14,274 nt of DNA from Bacteroidota bacterium (GTDB lineage: Bacteria; Bacteroidota; Bacteroidia; JAADEI01). Every line of letters begins with the position of its first letter. Position 1 is the stretch's first letter. The notes under the pieces were generated by a model. It searched no databases. It was given only the letters and a program-made list of their open reading frames with translations, and had not been told where the DNA came from. This document shows, one piece after another, positions 1-8,844 of the stretch. The DNA lies in NCBI GenBank assembly GCA_024280615.1, contig JAJRPU010000187.1, positions 1-14,274 on the forward strand. The letters run 5' to 3'. Both the position numbers and the translations under genes were made by a program.

Positions 1-2
1 AA

Positions 3-2807
3 AGAGAGGCACTATATCTGCGTCATTGGATTTTGCCAATGTTTGCTTTGATTTCGCTTAATGCTTTTCCTCAGAACTTGTCTCCTTCTGACTTAAGCAC
101 TTGCAGGGAGTATTATTTTACTATGCATGATGGAGTTCGCTTGGCAACAGATGTATGTTTGCCAATTCTGAAAAATGATTTATATTTACCGCCATTTCAC
201 ATAACTGTGTTTGGCACTCCTGTTACTGTTAATTCACTTAGGATTGCTCGTGCAGGACAACAAATTTTCTGGATTCCGGGACAAGCTAATCCGTGGCAAT
301 TGCCCGCGGTGTTTACAAGAACACCCTATGGAAAAGATGGATTTGCTGCCCAACACGTCTTAGTAAACCTCTTAGGCGTTATGAGCATTGTTCAGGACAC
401 AAGGGGTCGCTATCGGTCTGAAGGTGTGTATTTATCAATGTACAGTGATTCTTGGGATAAAACGCCTTATGTTCCCAGTGGTTGGTATCATCCTCTTGAC
501 ATAACTGGGGGACAGGCAAATACACACACAGATGGCTATGATTCCTACTTGTTTATCCGTGATTCCTTGGAATGGTATTACATGGACTCTGTCAATTATC
601 CTCCTGTTATGAAGATTAGTAACGGCGAATTGTCTATGGTTGGCGGGTCTGCTATGGGCAACACGCAATATCAAGCTGCTGCCACAGGTACGGCAGGAAT
701 AGTTAAAGCCCTATTCCCAATAGTGGCAAGTGGTGAGCAATGGATAATGGGTCACATGAATGGTCTTTTCAGGGAAAGGCTCATAACCGGATGGCTCGGT
801 GGGATGTATGCGGCATACAATTGGGTTCCTGGACCTTCCAATCCATTTGACTCAATTCACACATTGGCTGATTTTCCTGCTCCTTATAATACAAGTCCGA
901 TAACTCTATGGCTCAAAGCAGTTGATTTCTGGGCTAAGGATTATGATGTCCATTACCCCGGTTCTTTTGGCAGGGCACTAATGGATGTAAGCAAGGCTCC
1001 TTTACCTAATGGGCAATCCAGATACACTAATCTTAATCTACCTATATACAACATAGTTGGATGGTGGGACATTTACAACTATGCTCAGATTCAAGCTTGG
1101 CTGAGCACCCGAAAGCACTCTGATACTGCTCGGTTCTTCCAGAAACTTATCATTGGTCCATGGGCTCATCAAACCATTGGCATGACTACAACTGGCGACA
1201 TGACCTATCCAGACAATGTTTATGAAGTTCTTGGAACCGAATGGGGAAAAATAAACTCTCCCGACGTTAACATACCGAGGCTGGTTGCCTCGGAACCCAT
1301 CCAATGGTTCAGAGCATGGCTCTCAGAACCCTATTTTGTCCTATTGCCACAGAACGAATGGCAATTTGCTACTATCTATAATGGCGATTCTGTGTTTGTT
1401 ATGATTCCTGCAGATACATATTCAGTCGCATATCATGTGTTCTTTAATTTCCTTAATGGTGTTGGTGGTCTCCCTGGAATACCAGTTAGGATTAAAGGAA
1501 TTGCTTTCATAGATTCCAACACTATACAATATATTGACATAGACCCGACGGGAACATCTGTTTTTGGCGACACCACAGGAACAGTCCTTAGTCCAACAAA
1601 TGTCAATTTTGATGAACGAGATAGCAATGGTATTCCAGCACTTAGGATATATATTGCTGGTCCTGACGATGCTACTGTTGGCAACTGGTGGCTTACTGAT
1701 GATACTTTTCCTCCAAGGAACGTCCAACCATTTGACCTATATTTCCATCCAGATGGCACATTGCAACCTGTTCAGCCCCGAGACAGTGCCCTATTTAGCT
1801 TCTTCTGTGACCCAAGGAATCCAGTCCGAACCATTGGCGGCCCCAATATGATAGTGAAAGTTCCAGATGGTTCAAGATATAGTCAAGGACAAATGCTAAT
1901 GAATGACCCGGCATGGGAACACTTAACCTATCCATCTGATACGGTTCTGCCTTCCGGGGACACTTTTGCAAGAATGCTTGTTTTTGAGACAGGACCAATT
2001 ACTGACACTGTAACCATTGCAGGATGGGCAACCTTTGAATTCTGGGGTGGTGGCTACCCGATTGACAATGTAGTTACCGACTCCCTTGATATGGACTTTA
2101 TTCTCAGAGTAATTGACGTTTATCCAGATGGGCGTGAATACTATGTTTTTGAAGGTGCTGTAAATGGCAGGGCAAGGGAATACGCACGTCTTTTCGCAGA
2201 AGATGACCCCAATGCCGACAACGCCCCATTCTCAAACCTCGCAAGTAACAAACTCTATTACTTCAAACTGAGAAGTTTCCCGATAGGATACACATTTGGT
2301 CCAGGGCATAAAATCAAGATTGTAATAACTGGCAACAACTACGACCTTTATCAGTCTAATCCGCATATTCCCCTTGAAGGAAATGAGTTCTTCAGAGTAT
2401 TTGTAAGGGATATGGACACTGCAACGTATTACTTCTATGGCACTCCAGTGAAAGCCCGTCCTGCTGTTCAACACTTTTTGGTTAGCCCGTCTAGACCCGC
2501 AAAGGTCACCCTGCCAGTCCTTGGAACCCCAACCGTTCCAACTCTTGTCTCTGCACAAAATCCAGACAACACAACTCCTTATCACATCTTCACAAAGGGC
2601 AGGGATATTATTGTCAACTGGTATGGTTCTTCAAAAGCAACAATTACGATATTCAATCCAGACGGCAAAGCCATTACATCTCATCAACTCCAGAAGGGCG
2701 TAAATGTCATATCTATTGAATCACCCGCATCCATTTATCTGTGGCAAATAACCGATGCTAACTCTATGGGGTTATATTCAGGAAAACTGTTCCTTACTGA
2801 ATTCTGA
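3..2807 (+). CDS. Secreted CocE/NonD-family serine hydrolase (X-Pro dipeptidyl-peptidase-like), 5' end open
   Basis: Predicted alpha/beta-hydrolase of the CocE/NonD family (Pfam S15 peptidase fold plus a C-terminal jelly roll), cleaving an ester or amide bond; the substrate cannot be read from sequence. The catalytic triad is visible: nucleophile Ser in GGSAMG (codon 648-650), Asp in GWWDIY and His in GPWAHQ. Family landmarks HDGVRLATDV, TRTPYGK and QDTRGRYRSEG precede it. The jelly roll follows (LYFHPDGTLQP to YDLYQSNPH), then a roughly 90-residue tail resembling a T9SS type A sorting domain (FNPDGKAI, then SIYLWQI). The frame is open to the left edge. Residues before the Met at 39 add Arg/His ahead of a hydrophobic stretch (WILPMFALISLNAF), so a signal peptide beginning left of the window is likely; TTG 33 and ATG 39 are alternatives. 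At over 920 residues it is longer than typical members, with extra segments near codons 45-85 and 433-540. The family is confident; the substrate is unknown. Confidence 0.85.
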   Translation, partial: REALYLRHWILPMFALISLNAFPQNLSPSDLSTCREYYFTMHDGVRLATDVCLPILKNDLYLPPFHITVFGTPVTVNSLRIARAGQQIFWIPGQANPWQLPAVFTRTPYGKDGFAAQHVLVNLLGVMSIVQDTRGRYRSEGVYLSMYSDSWDKTPYVPSGWYHPLDITGGQANTHTDGYDSYLFIRDSLEWYYMDSVNYPPVMKISNGELSMVGGSAMGNTQYQAAATGTAGIVKALFPIVASGEQWIMGHMNGLFRERLITGWLGGMYAAYNWVPGPSNPFDSIHTLADFPAPYNTSPITLWLKAVDFWAKDYDVHYPGSFGRALMDVSKAPLPNGQSRYTNLNLPIYNIVGWWDIYNYAQIQAWLSTRKHSDTARFFQKLIIGPWAHQTIGMTTTGDMTYPDNVYEVLGTEWGKINSPDVNIPRLVASEPIQWFRAWLSEPYFVLLPQNEWQFATIYNGDSVFVMIPADTYSVAYHVFFNFLNGVGGLPGIPVRIKGIAFIDSNTIQYIDIDPTGTSVFGDTTGTVLSPTNVNFDERDSNGIPALRIYIAGPDDATVGNWWLTDDTFPPRNVQPFDLYFHPDGTLQPVQPRDSALFSFFCDPRNPVRTIGGPNMIVKVPDGSRYSQGQMLMNDPAWEHLTYPSDTVLPSGDTFARMLVFETGPITDTVTIAGWATFEFWGGGYPIDNVVTDSLDMDFILRVIDVYPDGREYYVFEGAVNGRAREYARLFAEDDPNADNAPFSNLASNKLYYFKLRSFPIGYTFGPGHKIKIVITGNNYDLYQSNPHIPLEGNEFFRVFVRDMDTATYYFYGTPVKARPAVQHFLVSPSRPAKVTLPVLGTPTVPTLVSAQNPDNTTPYHIFTKGRDIIVNWYGSSKATITIFNPDGKAITSHQLQKGVNVISIESPASIYLWQITDANSMGLYSGKLFLTEF

Positions 2808-2850
2808 CAGAACATAAATAGCAATATTTCCGTTATTTTTCGTTAAAACT

Positions 2851-2858
2851 TATCTTTG
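2851..2858 (+). promoter_or_regulatory. Bacteroidota-type -7 promoter box TATCTTTG
   Basis: An exact match to TAnnTTTG, the -7 element of the Bacteroidota primary sigma factor, lies in the 57-base gap before the surface-protein gene. Only 6 bases separate it from the ATG at 2865, so the mRNA would begin at or within a few bases of the start codon. No good -33 TTTG is seen; TTTC at 2827-2830 is the nearest candidate at a suitable distance. The position is seen; activity is inferred. Confidence 0.6.
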
Positions 2859-2864
2859 TAAAGG

Positions 2865-5531
2865 ATGAGACAGGTATTTAAATTTGTTGCGAGCATCTGT
2901 ATATTGTTTACTCTGGCATTTAACGATACTCTTGCGACACACCACAGGGGTGGCTTCATAATTTACAGGCACATTTCAGGGAACACATATGAAGTTGAAG
3001 TTCATATCTGGACGAAGTATAGTAGCTTCGCTGCTGACCAGAACGAGATAGAAATAAAATGGGGTGATGGCACAATTGACACAATCCCAAGAGTATTCAT
3101 ATATGACAATGCAGCACTGGACACGAGATACAACATTTTCAGAGGGATACATACCTATCCCGGACCCTTTAACTACAAAATAGAAGTTGAAGCGGCACTT
3201 CGGGACGCTGACCCGCTTAACATACCAAATGCCGACCAAAGACACATGTACCTATCTGCTGAAATAATTGCCAGGGACCCTGTGATATACGGATATAACA
3301 ACTCTCCCGTAATGTATGGACCTGGTGTAGTAACTGCTGTTCAAGGGCAACCCTTCATTTTCCCCATAGTAGCTTATGACCCGGATTTAGACAGCCTATC
3401 TTTCAAATTGGACACCCCCAGAATAATTAATGGATTCGCTGCTCCAGGATACGCATCTCCCGATAATTATGCCGCAGGTTCAGATTCCCTATTTGTTGAC
3501 TCAATCACTGGAATTGCCTACTGGCTTAATCCCGACTTTCCCGGACATTACAACTTTGCAGTGGAAATAACAGAATATAGATACGGCAAGAAAATTGGCT
3601 CTGTTTTTAGAGACATAAGAATTATTGTATTCCCTGAACAAAATAATCTCCCCGAAATAAGGAATTTGATGGACACATGTGTGTGGGCTGGCGACGTCCT
3701 ACAGAAAATCTTCACTGTTGTTGACCAAGACGCTAACCCGATTTATGTAACGATAGCAGGGAATGGACCATTGGAAGTGGATTCGTTGCCCACTGTGTCC
3801 GTGGTTGGTGGCAACCCAGACAGTTTCAGTGTCCTCTTCTCTTGGAAGACGACGTGTTACGACATTAGACTTGCTCCTTACGACTTTCTTATCGTCGCTA
3901 CCGACTCCCCCGCACTCGGTAACTCACTCACTAACTCCTACAAATGGTTCATTTCCGTGCTTGGACCTCCTGATAGTCTATGGGCATCTGTTGTGTTACC
4001 CAACCACGCCCGTCTCCAATGGAAAAATCCCTATGTATGTGATACGGCGAGCAATTTTGCCGGATGGTCAATTTGGCGACGAATAGGGTCACTGCCCGAA
4101 ATAGACACATGTAAGCGGGGCGTTGCCGGATGGGGATACACGCGAATCGCAAGATTCGTAAAAGCATACGAATATATAGATTCTTTCTTATCTCCCGGAC
4201 ACACACACTGTTACAGAATAGTGCCTGAATTCTTTGACACTGTTGTTCCCGGATATAAAGTTGACACTATAGAAGGGGTTGCCTCAAATGAAGTGTGCAT
4301 ACAAATCCCAAGAATAATTCCTGTTCTGACGACTGCCAGTGTGCTTAAAACTGATTCCTTCAACGGAAAGGTGCTGATTATATGGATGCGACCTGACTCC
4401 ACACAAATAGATAAAGTCATCTTCCCTCCACCCTACACTGTTGAGTTACAGCACGGTCCCGGATTTCATCCATCGACATGGACAACCATTTATTCCAATA
4501 CATACACATATTTTGCACAGATGAATGACACAACATTTCTTGATTCTTTGTTAAACACAGTAACCTCTCCTTGGGCATATAGAATAAACTTTTATAGCGG
4601 TTCAACATTAATTGGAACCAGTGCTCCTGCAACAACTCATTTCCTATTTGCAACTGCTGGTGATAGAGAAGTTCAACTCCAGTGGCAGGCATTCACCCCT
4701 TGGCTTAATTACAAATACACTATTAAGCGACGCCCTGCCTCCTCCCTAACATACACAGACTCAATAACAAATATTCCCCTGCAGATGTACACAGACAAAC
4801 AAGTTCAAAACAATCTAAAATACTGTTATGTAATACAACCTGCCTACGGAACCTTTACTTCCATTGGATACCCCACAAATCTCAAAAACAACTCTCAAGA
4901 AACCTGTGTTATTCCAAGGGACACTACTGCCCCCTGTGGTGTAACCCCGAATGTAATCCCCCCTTGCGATATAGCTACAGAGACAGATACCTCGTTTTTT
5001 GTATCAATCCAATGGACGTTGCCTGAATGTGCTAACGATGCCCAATGGACAGTAATCTTTAAATTCAATCCTTCCAGAAACACTATACTTATTCTTGACA
5101 CTGTGCCGGCTGGAAACCTTATATACATCCATGGTCCGACACTCAATCCTGCTGGTTGCTATACTATCTCATTTATTGATAGTAATGGCAACGTGGGTTC
5201 TCTTGGCGATACGGTGTGTGTTGACAACTGCCCAATCTATGAATTGCCCAATGCCTTCAGCCCCAATGGCGATGGCATAAACGATGTTTTTACTCCTTTC
5301 AAGCCTTTCAGGTTTATAGACAGTGTTGACTGCCAAATCTTTACAAGATGGGGTACACTGGTCTATTCAACTTCTGACCCCCAAATAAATTGGGACGGCA
5401 ACAATCTGAACGGGAAACCGGTGCCCCCAGGAACATATTATTACGTGTGCAAAGTATTTGAACGTAGACTTAATGGAACAGTCGAAACTTCAGAGCCCCT
5501 GAGTGGTTATATTTATCTTACCAGAGATTAA
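2865..5531 (+). CDS. Secreted multidomain surface protein with T9SS type B (CHU_C / gliding-motility) C-terminal domain
   Basis: Large exported protein of 888 residues, probably displayed at the cell surface. A signal peptide covers about residues 1-24 (MRQVFKF, then a hydrophobic core ending near LATHH). The mature N-terminus (THHRGGFIIYRHISGNTYEVEV) matches the opening domain common in Bacteroidota gliding-motility-associated proteins. A cadherin/PKD-like region follows (about 125-250; VAYDPDLDSLSF). Three or four fibronectin III-like modules span about 366-790, several ending in Cys-containing strands (SNEVCIQIP, QETCVIPRD, DTVCVDNC). The last 95-100 residues are the CHU_C domain: LPNAFSPNGDGINDVF, IFTRWGTLVY, WDGNNLNGKPVPPGTYYY. 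That domain is the known T9SS type B signal, exported across the outer membrane. No catalytic motif is seen, so an adhesive or structural role is inferred. It sits just downstream of another exported protein but has its own promoter-like box. Confidence 0.88.
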   Translation: MRQVFKFVASICILFTLAFNDTLATHHRGGFIIYRHISGNTYEVEVHIWTKYSSFAADQNEIEIKWGDGTIDTIPRVFIYDNAALDTRYNIFRGIHTYPGPFNYKIEVEAALRDADPLNIPNADQRHMYLSAEIIARDPVIYGYNNSPVMYGPGVVTAVQGQPFIFPIVAYDPDLDSLSFKLDTPRIINGFAAPGYASPDNYAAGSDSLFVDSITGIAYWLNPDFPGHYNFAVEITEYRYGKKIGSVFRDIRIIVFPEQNNLPEIRNLMDTCVWAGDVLQKIFTVVDQDANPIYVTIAGNGPLEVDSLPTVSVVGGNPDSFSVLFSWKTTCYDIRLAPYDFLIVATDSPALGNSLTNSYKWFISVLGPPDSLWASVVLPNHARLQWKNPYVCDTASNFAGWSIWRRIGSLPEIDTCKRGVAGWGYTRIARFVKAYEYIDSFLSPGHTHCYRIVPEFFDTVVPGYKVDTIEGVASNEVCIQIPRIIPVLTTASVLKTDSFNGKVLIIWMRPDSTQIDKVIFPPPYTVELQHGPGFHPSTWTTIYSNTYTYFAQMNDTTFLDSLLNTVTSPWAYRINFYSGSTLIGTSAPATTHFLFATAGDREVQLQWQAFTPWLNYKYTIKRRPASSLTYTDSITNIPLQMYTDKQVQNNLKYCYVIQPAYGTFTSIGYPTNLKNNSQETCVIPRDTTAPCGVTPNVIPPCDIATETDTSFFVSIQWTLPECANDAQWTVIFKFNPSRNTILILDTVPAGNLIYIHGPTLNPAGCYTISFIDSNGNVGSLGDTVCVDNCPIYELPNAFSPNGDGINDVFTPFKPFRFIDSVDCQIFTRWGTLVYSTSDPQINWDGNNLNGKPVPPGTYYYVCKVFERRLNGTVETSEPLSGYIYLTRD

Positions 5532-5546
5532 GTGCTTTTTTTATCA

Positions 5547-5554
5547 TAAGTTTG
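5547..5554 (+). promoter_or_regulatory. Bacteroidota-type -7 promoter box TAAGTTTG
   Basis: A TAnnTTTG match 15 bases after the stop of the surface-protein gene and 17 bases before ATG 5572. Its position supports 5572 as the real start of the antiporter, because the longer frame from 5503 would begin upstream of the promoter. No -33 TTTG is visible at the usual distance. Confidence 0.55.
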
Positions 5555-5571
5555 CAGTTAAAACAATACTT

Positions 5572-6927
5572 ATGGAAGTGATAGCATTGGTTTCTGCAAC
5601 ACACGCTTTGCCCCCAACATGGTTAGTCATTCCTTTTATTGTTCTATTACTTATGATTGCCACAGGACCTTTATTCTATCATCACGTCTGGGAACGCTAC
5701 TATCCCGTATTCGCTTTCTTACTCGGTTTTCCAGTAGTTCTCTACTACCTTTTTGTGTTAAACGATGCTGAACATCCGGTGCACACACTCTTTGAATACA
5801 TATCATTCCTCAGTCTAATAGGCTCACTATTCATAGCCAGTAGCGGAATCCTGATAAAAATCAAGGGTGAGACTCATCCACTGGCAAATGTTCTATTGCT
5901 GGGAATTGGTGCAGTATTAGCAAACATAATCGGGACGACAGGGGCTTCAATACTGCTCATCAGACCCTATATGCGTCTAAATAAACATAGGATAAGCACA
6001 TATCATATTGTGTTCTTTATTTTTGTTGTTTCCAATGTTGGTGGAAGCTTGACTCCTATTGGTGACCCGCCTTTGTTCTTAGGTTTTTTGAAGGGTGTCC
6101 CCTTTTTCTGGACTGTTGAACACATGTTCTTCCCTTGGCTCTTTGGCATAGGCTTAATCCTGTTACTTTTCTACTATCTGGACCACCGTAGGTGGAAAGC
6201 TTGGCTTAAAGAACAAGGAAAAGATGCCACAAAATTTTCTTTCGGAATTGAATTCAAGGGTTTATTAAATGTTCTATGGCTTGCCATAATCATTGGTTCA
6301 GTATTTCTTGACCCTGCTATTTTGCCTTGGCTTCCTGCAGTTAACTATCATGGTGAACGATTCTCTATAGTGCGAGAAATAATAATGATATCGGTCGCAG
6401 TAATTGCTTATCTTCTCGCCAATAAGGAAATATTGAAAGAGAACAATTTCAATTTTGAACCTATAAAGGAAGTAGGATTCCTATTTCTTGGGATTTTCGC
6501 CACTATGATGCCTGCCCTTCAACTGGTCAGTGCCTTCGCACACTCCCCAGAAGGTCTTAAACTTATTTCTGAATCAACGCTATACTGGCTAACTGGTTCC
6601 CTGTCTTCTGTATTGGATAATGCACCAACCTATCTCACCTTCCTTGCCGCCGCAATGGGTAAATATGGTCTTGACATTAACTTGAAGGGCGACGTGTTAC
6701 AATTCGTGCATAACTATCCTGACTACTTAGTTGCCATCTCAATTGCTGCTGTGTTCTTCGGTGCTATGACATACATTGGGAACGCCCCCAATTTCATGGT
6801 TAGAAACATTGCCGAGCAAGCAGGTGTTGACATGCCTTCCTTTGGTGGATATGTAGCAAAGTATAGCATAGTATATTTGCTACCAATCATAGCATTAACA
6901 TTCTTGGTGTTTGTCATAGCGTTATAG
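5572..6927 (+). CDS. Sodium:proton antiporter of the ion-transporter superfamily (CitMHS/NhaD-like)
   Basis: Polytopic inner-membrane transporter of 451 residues, expected to exchange Na+ for H+ in pH and salt homeostasis; this is the family's usual annotation, not proven here. Hydrophobic segments fill most of its length. The two-fold inverted-repeat architecture shows in paired motifs. In the first half are GTTGAS (from residue 121) and SNVGGSLTPIGDPPLFLG (from about 154). In the second half are DNAPTYLTFL (from 349) and IGNAPNF (near 403). Sequence style is closest to the CitMHS_2-type sodium:proton antiporters of Bacteroidota and Chlamydiae. Start choice: the frame stays open back to 5503, inside the preceding gene, but ATG 5572 follows a -7 box and removes a 23-residue extension unlike the family. 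A glycosyltransferase gene follows after 5 bases, so the two are probably co-transcribed. Citrate or another organic anion is a less likely substrate. Confidence 0.85.
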   Translation: MEVIALVSATHALPPTWLVIPFIVLLLMIATGPLFYHHVWERYYPVFAFLLGFPVVLYYLFVLNDAEHPVHTLFEYISFLSLIGSLFIASSGILIKIKGETHPLANVLLLGIGAVLANIIGTTGASILLIRPYMRLNKHRISTYHIVFFIFVVSNVGGSLTPIGDPPLFLGFLKGVPFFWTVEHMFFPWLFGIGLILLLFYYLDHRRWKAWLKEQGKDATKFSFGIEFKGLLNVLWLAIIIGSVFLDPAILPWLPAVNYHGERFSIVREIIMISVAVIAYLLANKEILKENNFNFEPIKEVGFLFLGIFATMMPALQLVSAFAHSPEGLKLISESTLYWLTGSLSSVLDNAPTYLTFLAAAMGKYGLDINLKGDVLQFVHNYPDYLVAISIAAVFFGAMTYIGNAPNFMVRNIAEQAGVDMPSFGGYVAKYSIVYLLPIIALTFLVFVIAL

Positions 6928-6932
6928 AACTA

Positions 6933-7955
6933 ATGGCAAGGCAAGTAGGAGTAGCAATCATAACGGCAAACGGCTGGGAACACTTAAAACATACTATTCC
7001 ACTATTCATAAAACACTCGCCAGGTGCCAAAATATACTTAGTTTATAACAACTACAAGGGGTCTAACACTCCCCAACTGGTAAAAAAACATTTCCCAGAG
7101 GTAACGGTTATCGAGACTGGTGGGAATCCGGGCTTCGGAAAAGCATATAATTATGCAATTTTCAATTACATAAAAGAAGATTTTGTTGCCATAGTTAATC
7201 ACGACCTGTATGTAACGGATGGCTGGTTGGAACCACTAATTAAATGGCTGGAAGCAAATCCCGAACATAGTGCTGTGCAACCTAAGATAAAGGACTACAA
7301 ACGGAAGAACTATTTTGAATATGCTGGTGCATGTGGCGGCTGGCTTGACTCCCTCGGATTCCCCTTTGCTCGTGGCAGAATCCTTACAACTGTTGAAGAA
7401 GACAAAGGTCAATATGATGACCCTGCCTATGTGTTCTGGACAAGTGGAGCCTGCATGGTAATTAAACGACAACACTTTGTTGAAGCAGGCGGATTTAACA
7501 AGCATTTCTTCATGCACATGGAAGAGATTGACCTGTGCTGGCGTCTGCAAAGAATAGGATATAAAGTTGGTTGTGTGCCGCAAAGTGTTGTTTATCACTA
7601 TGGTGGTGCCGCCCTTGGATATGACAATCCCCGCAAAGTGTTCTTTAATTTCTACCATAATCACATCATGCTTAAAGAAAATTTACCTTTCAAAAGTTGG
7701 GTTATAAAATATCTCGCACGCGTGCCCCTTGACCTCTCCTTCGCATTGAAACTGCTTGTCTCCGGTCAATTGAAAGTTTTTTTAGCAGTGTTAAAAGCAC
7801 ATTTAAAATTTATTTCAAATATTGGCAAGTTCAAATACAAGCCTTTTACCAAAGAGAACAAGCACTGGTGCGGATATTATAAGGGTTCAATAGTGTGGGA
7901 CTATTATTTCAAAGGCAAAAAACGATTTTCGCAACTGCCCGTTCGTCCGTGCTGA
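6933..7955 (+). CDS. Family 2 glycosyltransferase (rhamnosyltransferase-like, GT-A fold)
   Basis: 340-residue cytoplasmic or membrane-associated glycosyltransferase that would transfer a nucleotide-activated sugar to a glycan or lipid acceptor. The GT-A fold shows in the N-terminal VGVAIITANGWEHL, the NPGFGKAYNYAI segment that contacts the nucleotide, a DXD-like site IVNHDLYV (residues 87-94) and the acceptor-side MEEIDLCWRLQRIGYKVGCVP (MEEID at about 196-200). VYHYGG follows. In rhamnosyl- and WcaE-like relatives the first site usually reads NND; here it is NHD. The C-terminal third, from about 250, is basic with amphipathic helices (KYLARVPLDLSFALKLLVSG), consistent with membrane-surface attachment. 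The ATG lies 5 bases after the antiporter stop with no promoter box between, so operon membership is likely. There is no surrounding polysaccharide cluster, so the glycan is unknown. Confidence 0.88.
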   Translation: MARQVGVAIITANGWEHLKHTIPLFIKHSPGAKIYLVYNNYKGSNTPQLVKKHFPEVTVIETGGNPGFGKAYNYAIFNYIKEDFVAIVNHDLYVTDGWLEPLIKWLEANPEHSAVQPKIKDYKRKNYFEYAGACGGWLDSLGFPFARGRILTTVEEDKGQYDDPAYVFWTSGACMVIKRQHFVEAGGFNKHFFMHMEEIDLCWRLQRIGYKVGCVPQSVVYHYGGAALGYDNPRKVFFNFYHNHIMLKENLPFKSWVIKYLARVPLDLSFALKLLVSGQLKVFLAVLKAHLKFISNIGKFKYKPFTKENKHWCGYYKGSIVWDYYFKGKKRFSQLPVRPC

Positions 7956-7957
7956 CT

Positions 7958-7965
7958 TATCTTTG
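7958..7965 (+). promoter_or_regulatory. Bacteroidota-type -7 promoter box TATCTTTG
   Basis: Second exact copy of TATCTTTG, beginning 2 bases after the glycosyltransferase stop and ending 18 bases before ATG 7984. It contains the TTG at 7963 that would be the alternative start of the next gene, which makes that TTG unlikely as a start codon. No matching -33 TTTG is apparent. Confidence 0.6.
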
Positions 7966-7983
7966 CTTAAAACACGTTCTACA

Positions 7984-8844
7984 ATGGCTCCGGGATATGA
8001 CTTCACGTGGATAATATGGCTATTTTTCCTACTGTTAATGCTTCAACCTGTCATTGCTCAAAAGGCTCTTGAAGGGACCCGACGTCGCCTAATGGCTTCC
8101 ATTGAGGAAAAAAGAAACTCCCGGGTGATTGTATTAATCCACAGACAGGAAACCATTTCGTTTTTTGGTATACCACTATTTAGGTTCCTAAATATGGAAG
8201 ACTCAGAAGAGATTCTGCGTGCCCTTTATATGACTGATTCCAAGATGAATGTTGATATAGTTTTGCATACTCCTGGTGGGTTGGTTCTTGCCGCTGTCCA
8301 GATAGCCCGTGCTATCAAACGAAGACAAGGCAAAACAACTGCAATAATTCCGCATTATGCAATGAGTGGCGGAACGCTTATTGCTCTCGCTGCTGATGAA
8401 ATAATAATGGGTCCTGATGCTGTGCTTGGTCCCCTTGACCCACAGATTAACGGCTTGCCTGCCCCTTCAATAGTGAATCTCAGAAGGCTAAAGCCCACGG
8501 AAAAGATAAATGACCAGTGGCTTGTGCTGGCGGACATTTCTGCCAAAGCAATGAGACAAATGCAACAAGTGGTTTTTGAGATTCTCCAAGACAAAATGCC
8601 AGAAGACAAAGCCCGTGAATTCGCTCAAATGCTTACAAGTGGTGCGTGGACACACGACAGACCAATCACTGCCAAAGAGCTAAAGGAATGGGGTCTTAAC
8701 GTGTCAACGAACATCCCCGAAGAGTTTGTCAAACTAATGTCATTGTATAAACAGCCATACCAAAGGCGACAAAGTGCCGTGGATTATATCCCTGAACCCC
8801 ACACAAATGGAAACAATTCAAGCAGGATTCTCCCATGGACATAG
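7984..8844 (+). CDS. Membrane-anchored SDH-family ClpP-fold serine proteinase
   Basis: 286-residue member of the serine dehydrogenase proteinase (SDH_sah, PF01972) family, related to ClpP and SppA; likely an ATP-independent protease or peptidase at the inner membrane. One N-terminal membrane segment (about residues 8-25, FTWIIWLFFLLLMLQPVIA) is followed by a basic stretch (EGTRRRL). The ClpP-like core shows HTPGGLVLAA (95-104, oxyanion-side Gly-Gly), then HYAMSGGTLIALAADEI with the presumed nucleophile Ser at 128, and MGPDAVLGPLDPQ (142-153). A helical segment containing ISAKAMRQM follows. A TTG at 7963 gives seven extra residues but lies inside the promoter box, so ATG 7984 is chosen. The 3' end overlaps tadA by 10 bases, suggesting coupled translation. 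Family is confident; the natural substrate is unknown, and serine dehydrogenase itself need not be the target. Confidence 0.87.
   Translation: MAPGYDFTWIIWLFFLLLMLQPVIAQKALEGTRRRLMASIEEKRNSRVIVLIHRQETISFFGIPLFRFLNMEDSEEILRALYMTDSKMNVDIVLHTPGGLVLAAVQIARAIKRRQGKTTAIIPHYAMSGGTLIALAADEIIMGPDAVLGPLDPQINGLPAPSIVNLRRLKPTEKINDQWLVLADISAKAMRQMQQVVFEILQDKMPEDKAREFAQMLTSGAWTHDRPITAKELKEWGLNVSTNIPEEFVKLMSLYKQPYQRRQSAVDYIPEPHTNGNNSSRILPWT

Noticed and set aside
5503..5571. 23-codon N-terminal extension of the antiporter overlapping the surface-protein gene
   Set aside because: The -7 box at 5547-5554 lies inside it, and the extension is unlike the family; ATG 5572 is preferred.
7236..7664. 142-codon minus-strand open frame opposite the glycosyltransferase gene
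   Set aside because: It lies fully inside a clear GT2 gene, its product resembles no family, and its composition mirrors the sense codons.
7963..7983. TTG start giving seven extra residues on the SDH proteinase
   Set aside because: The TTG is the last three bases of the TATCTTTG promoter box, so it would not be in the transcript.
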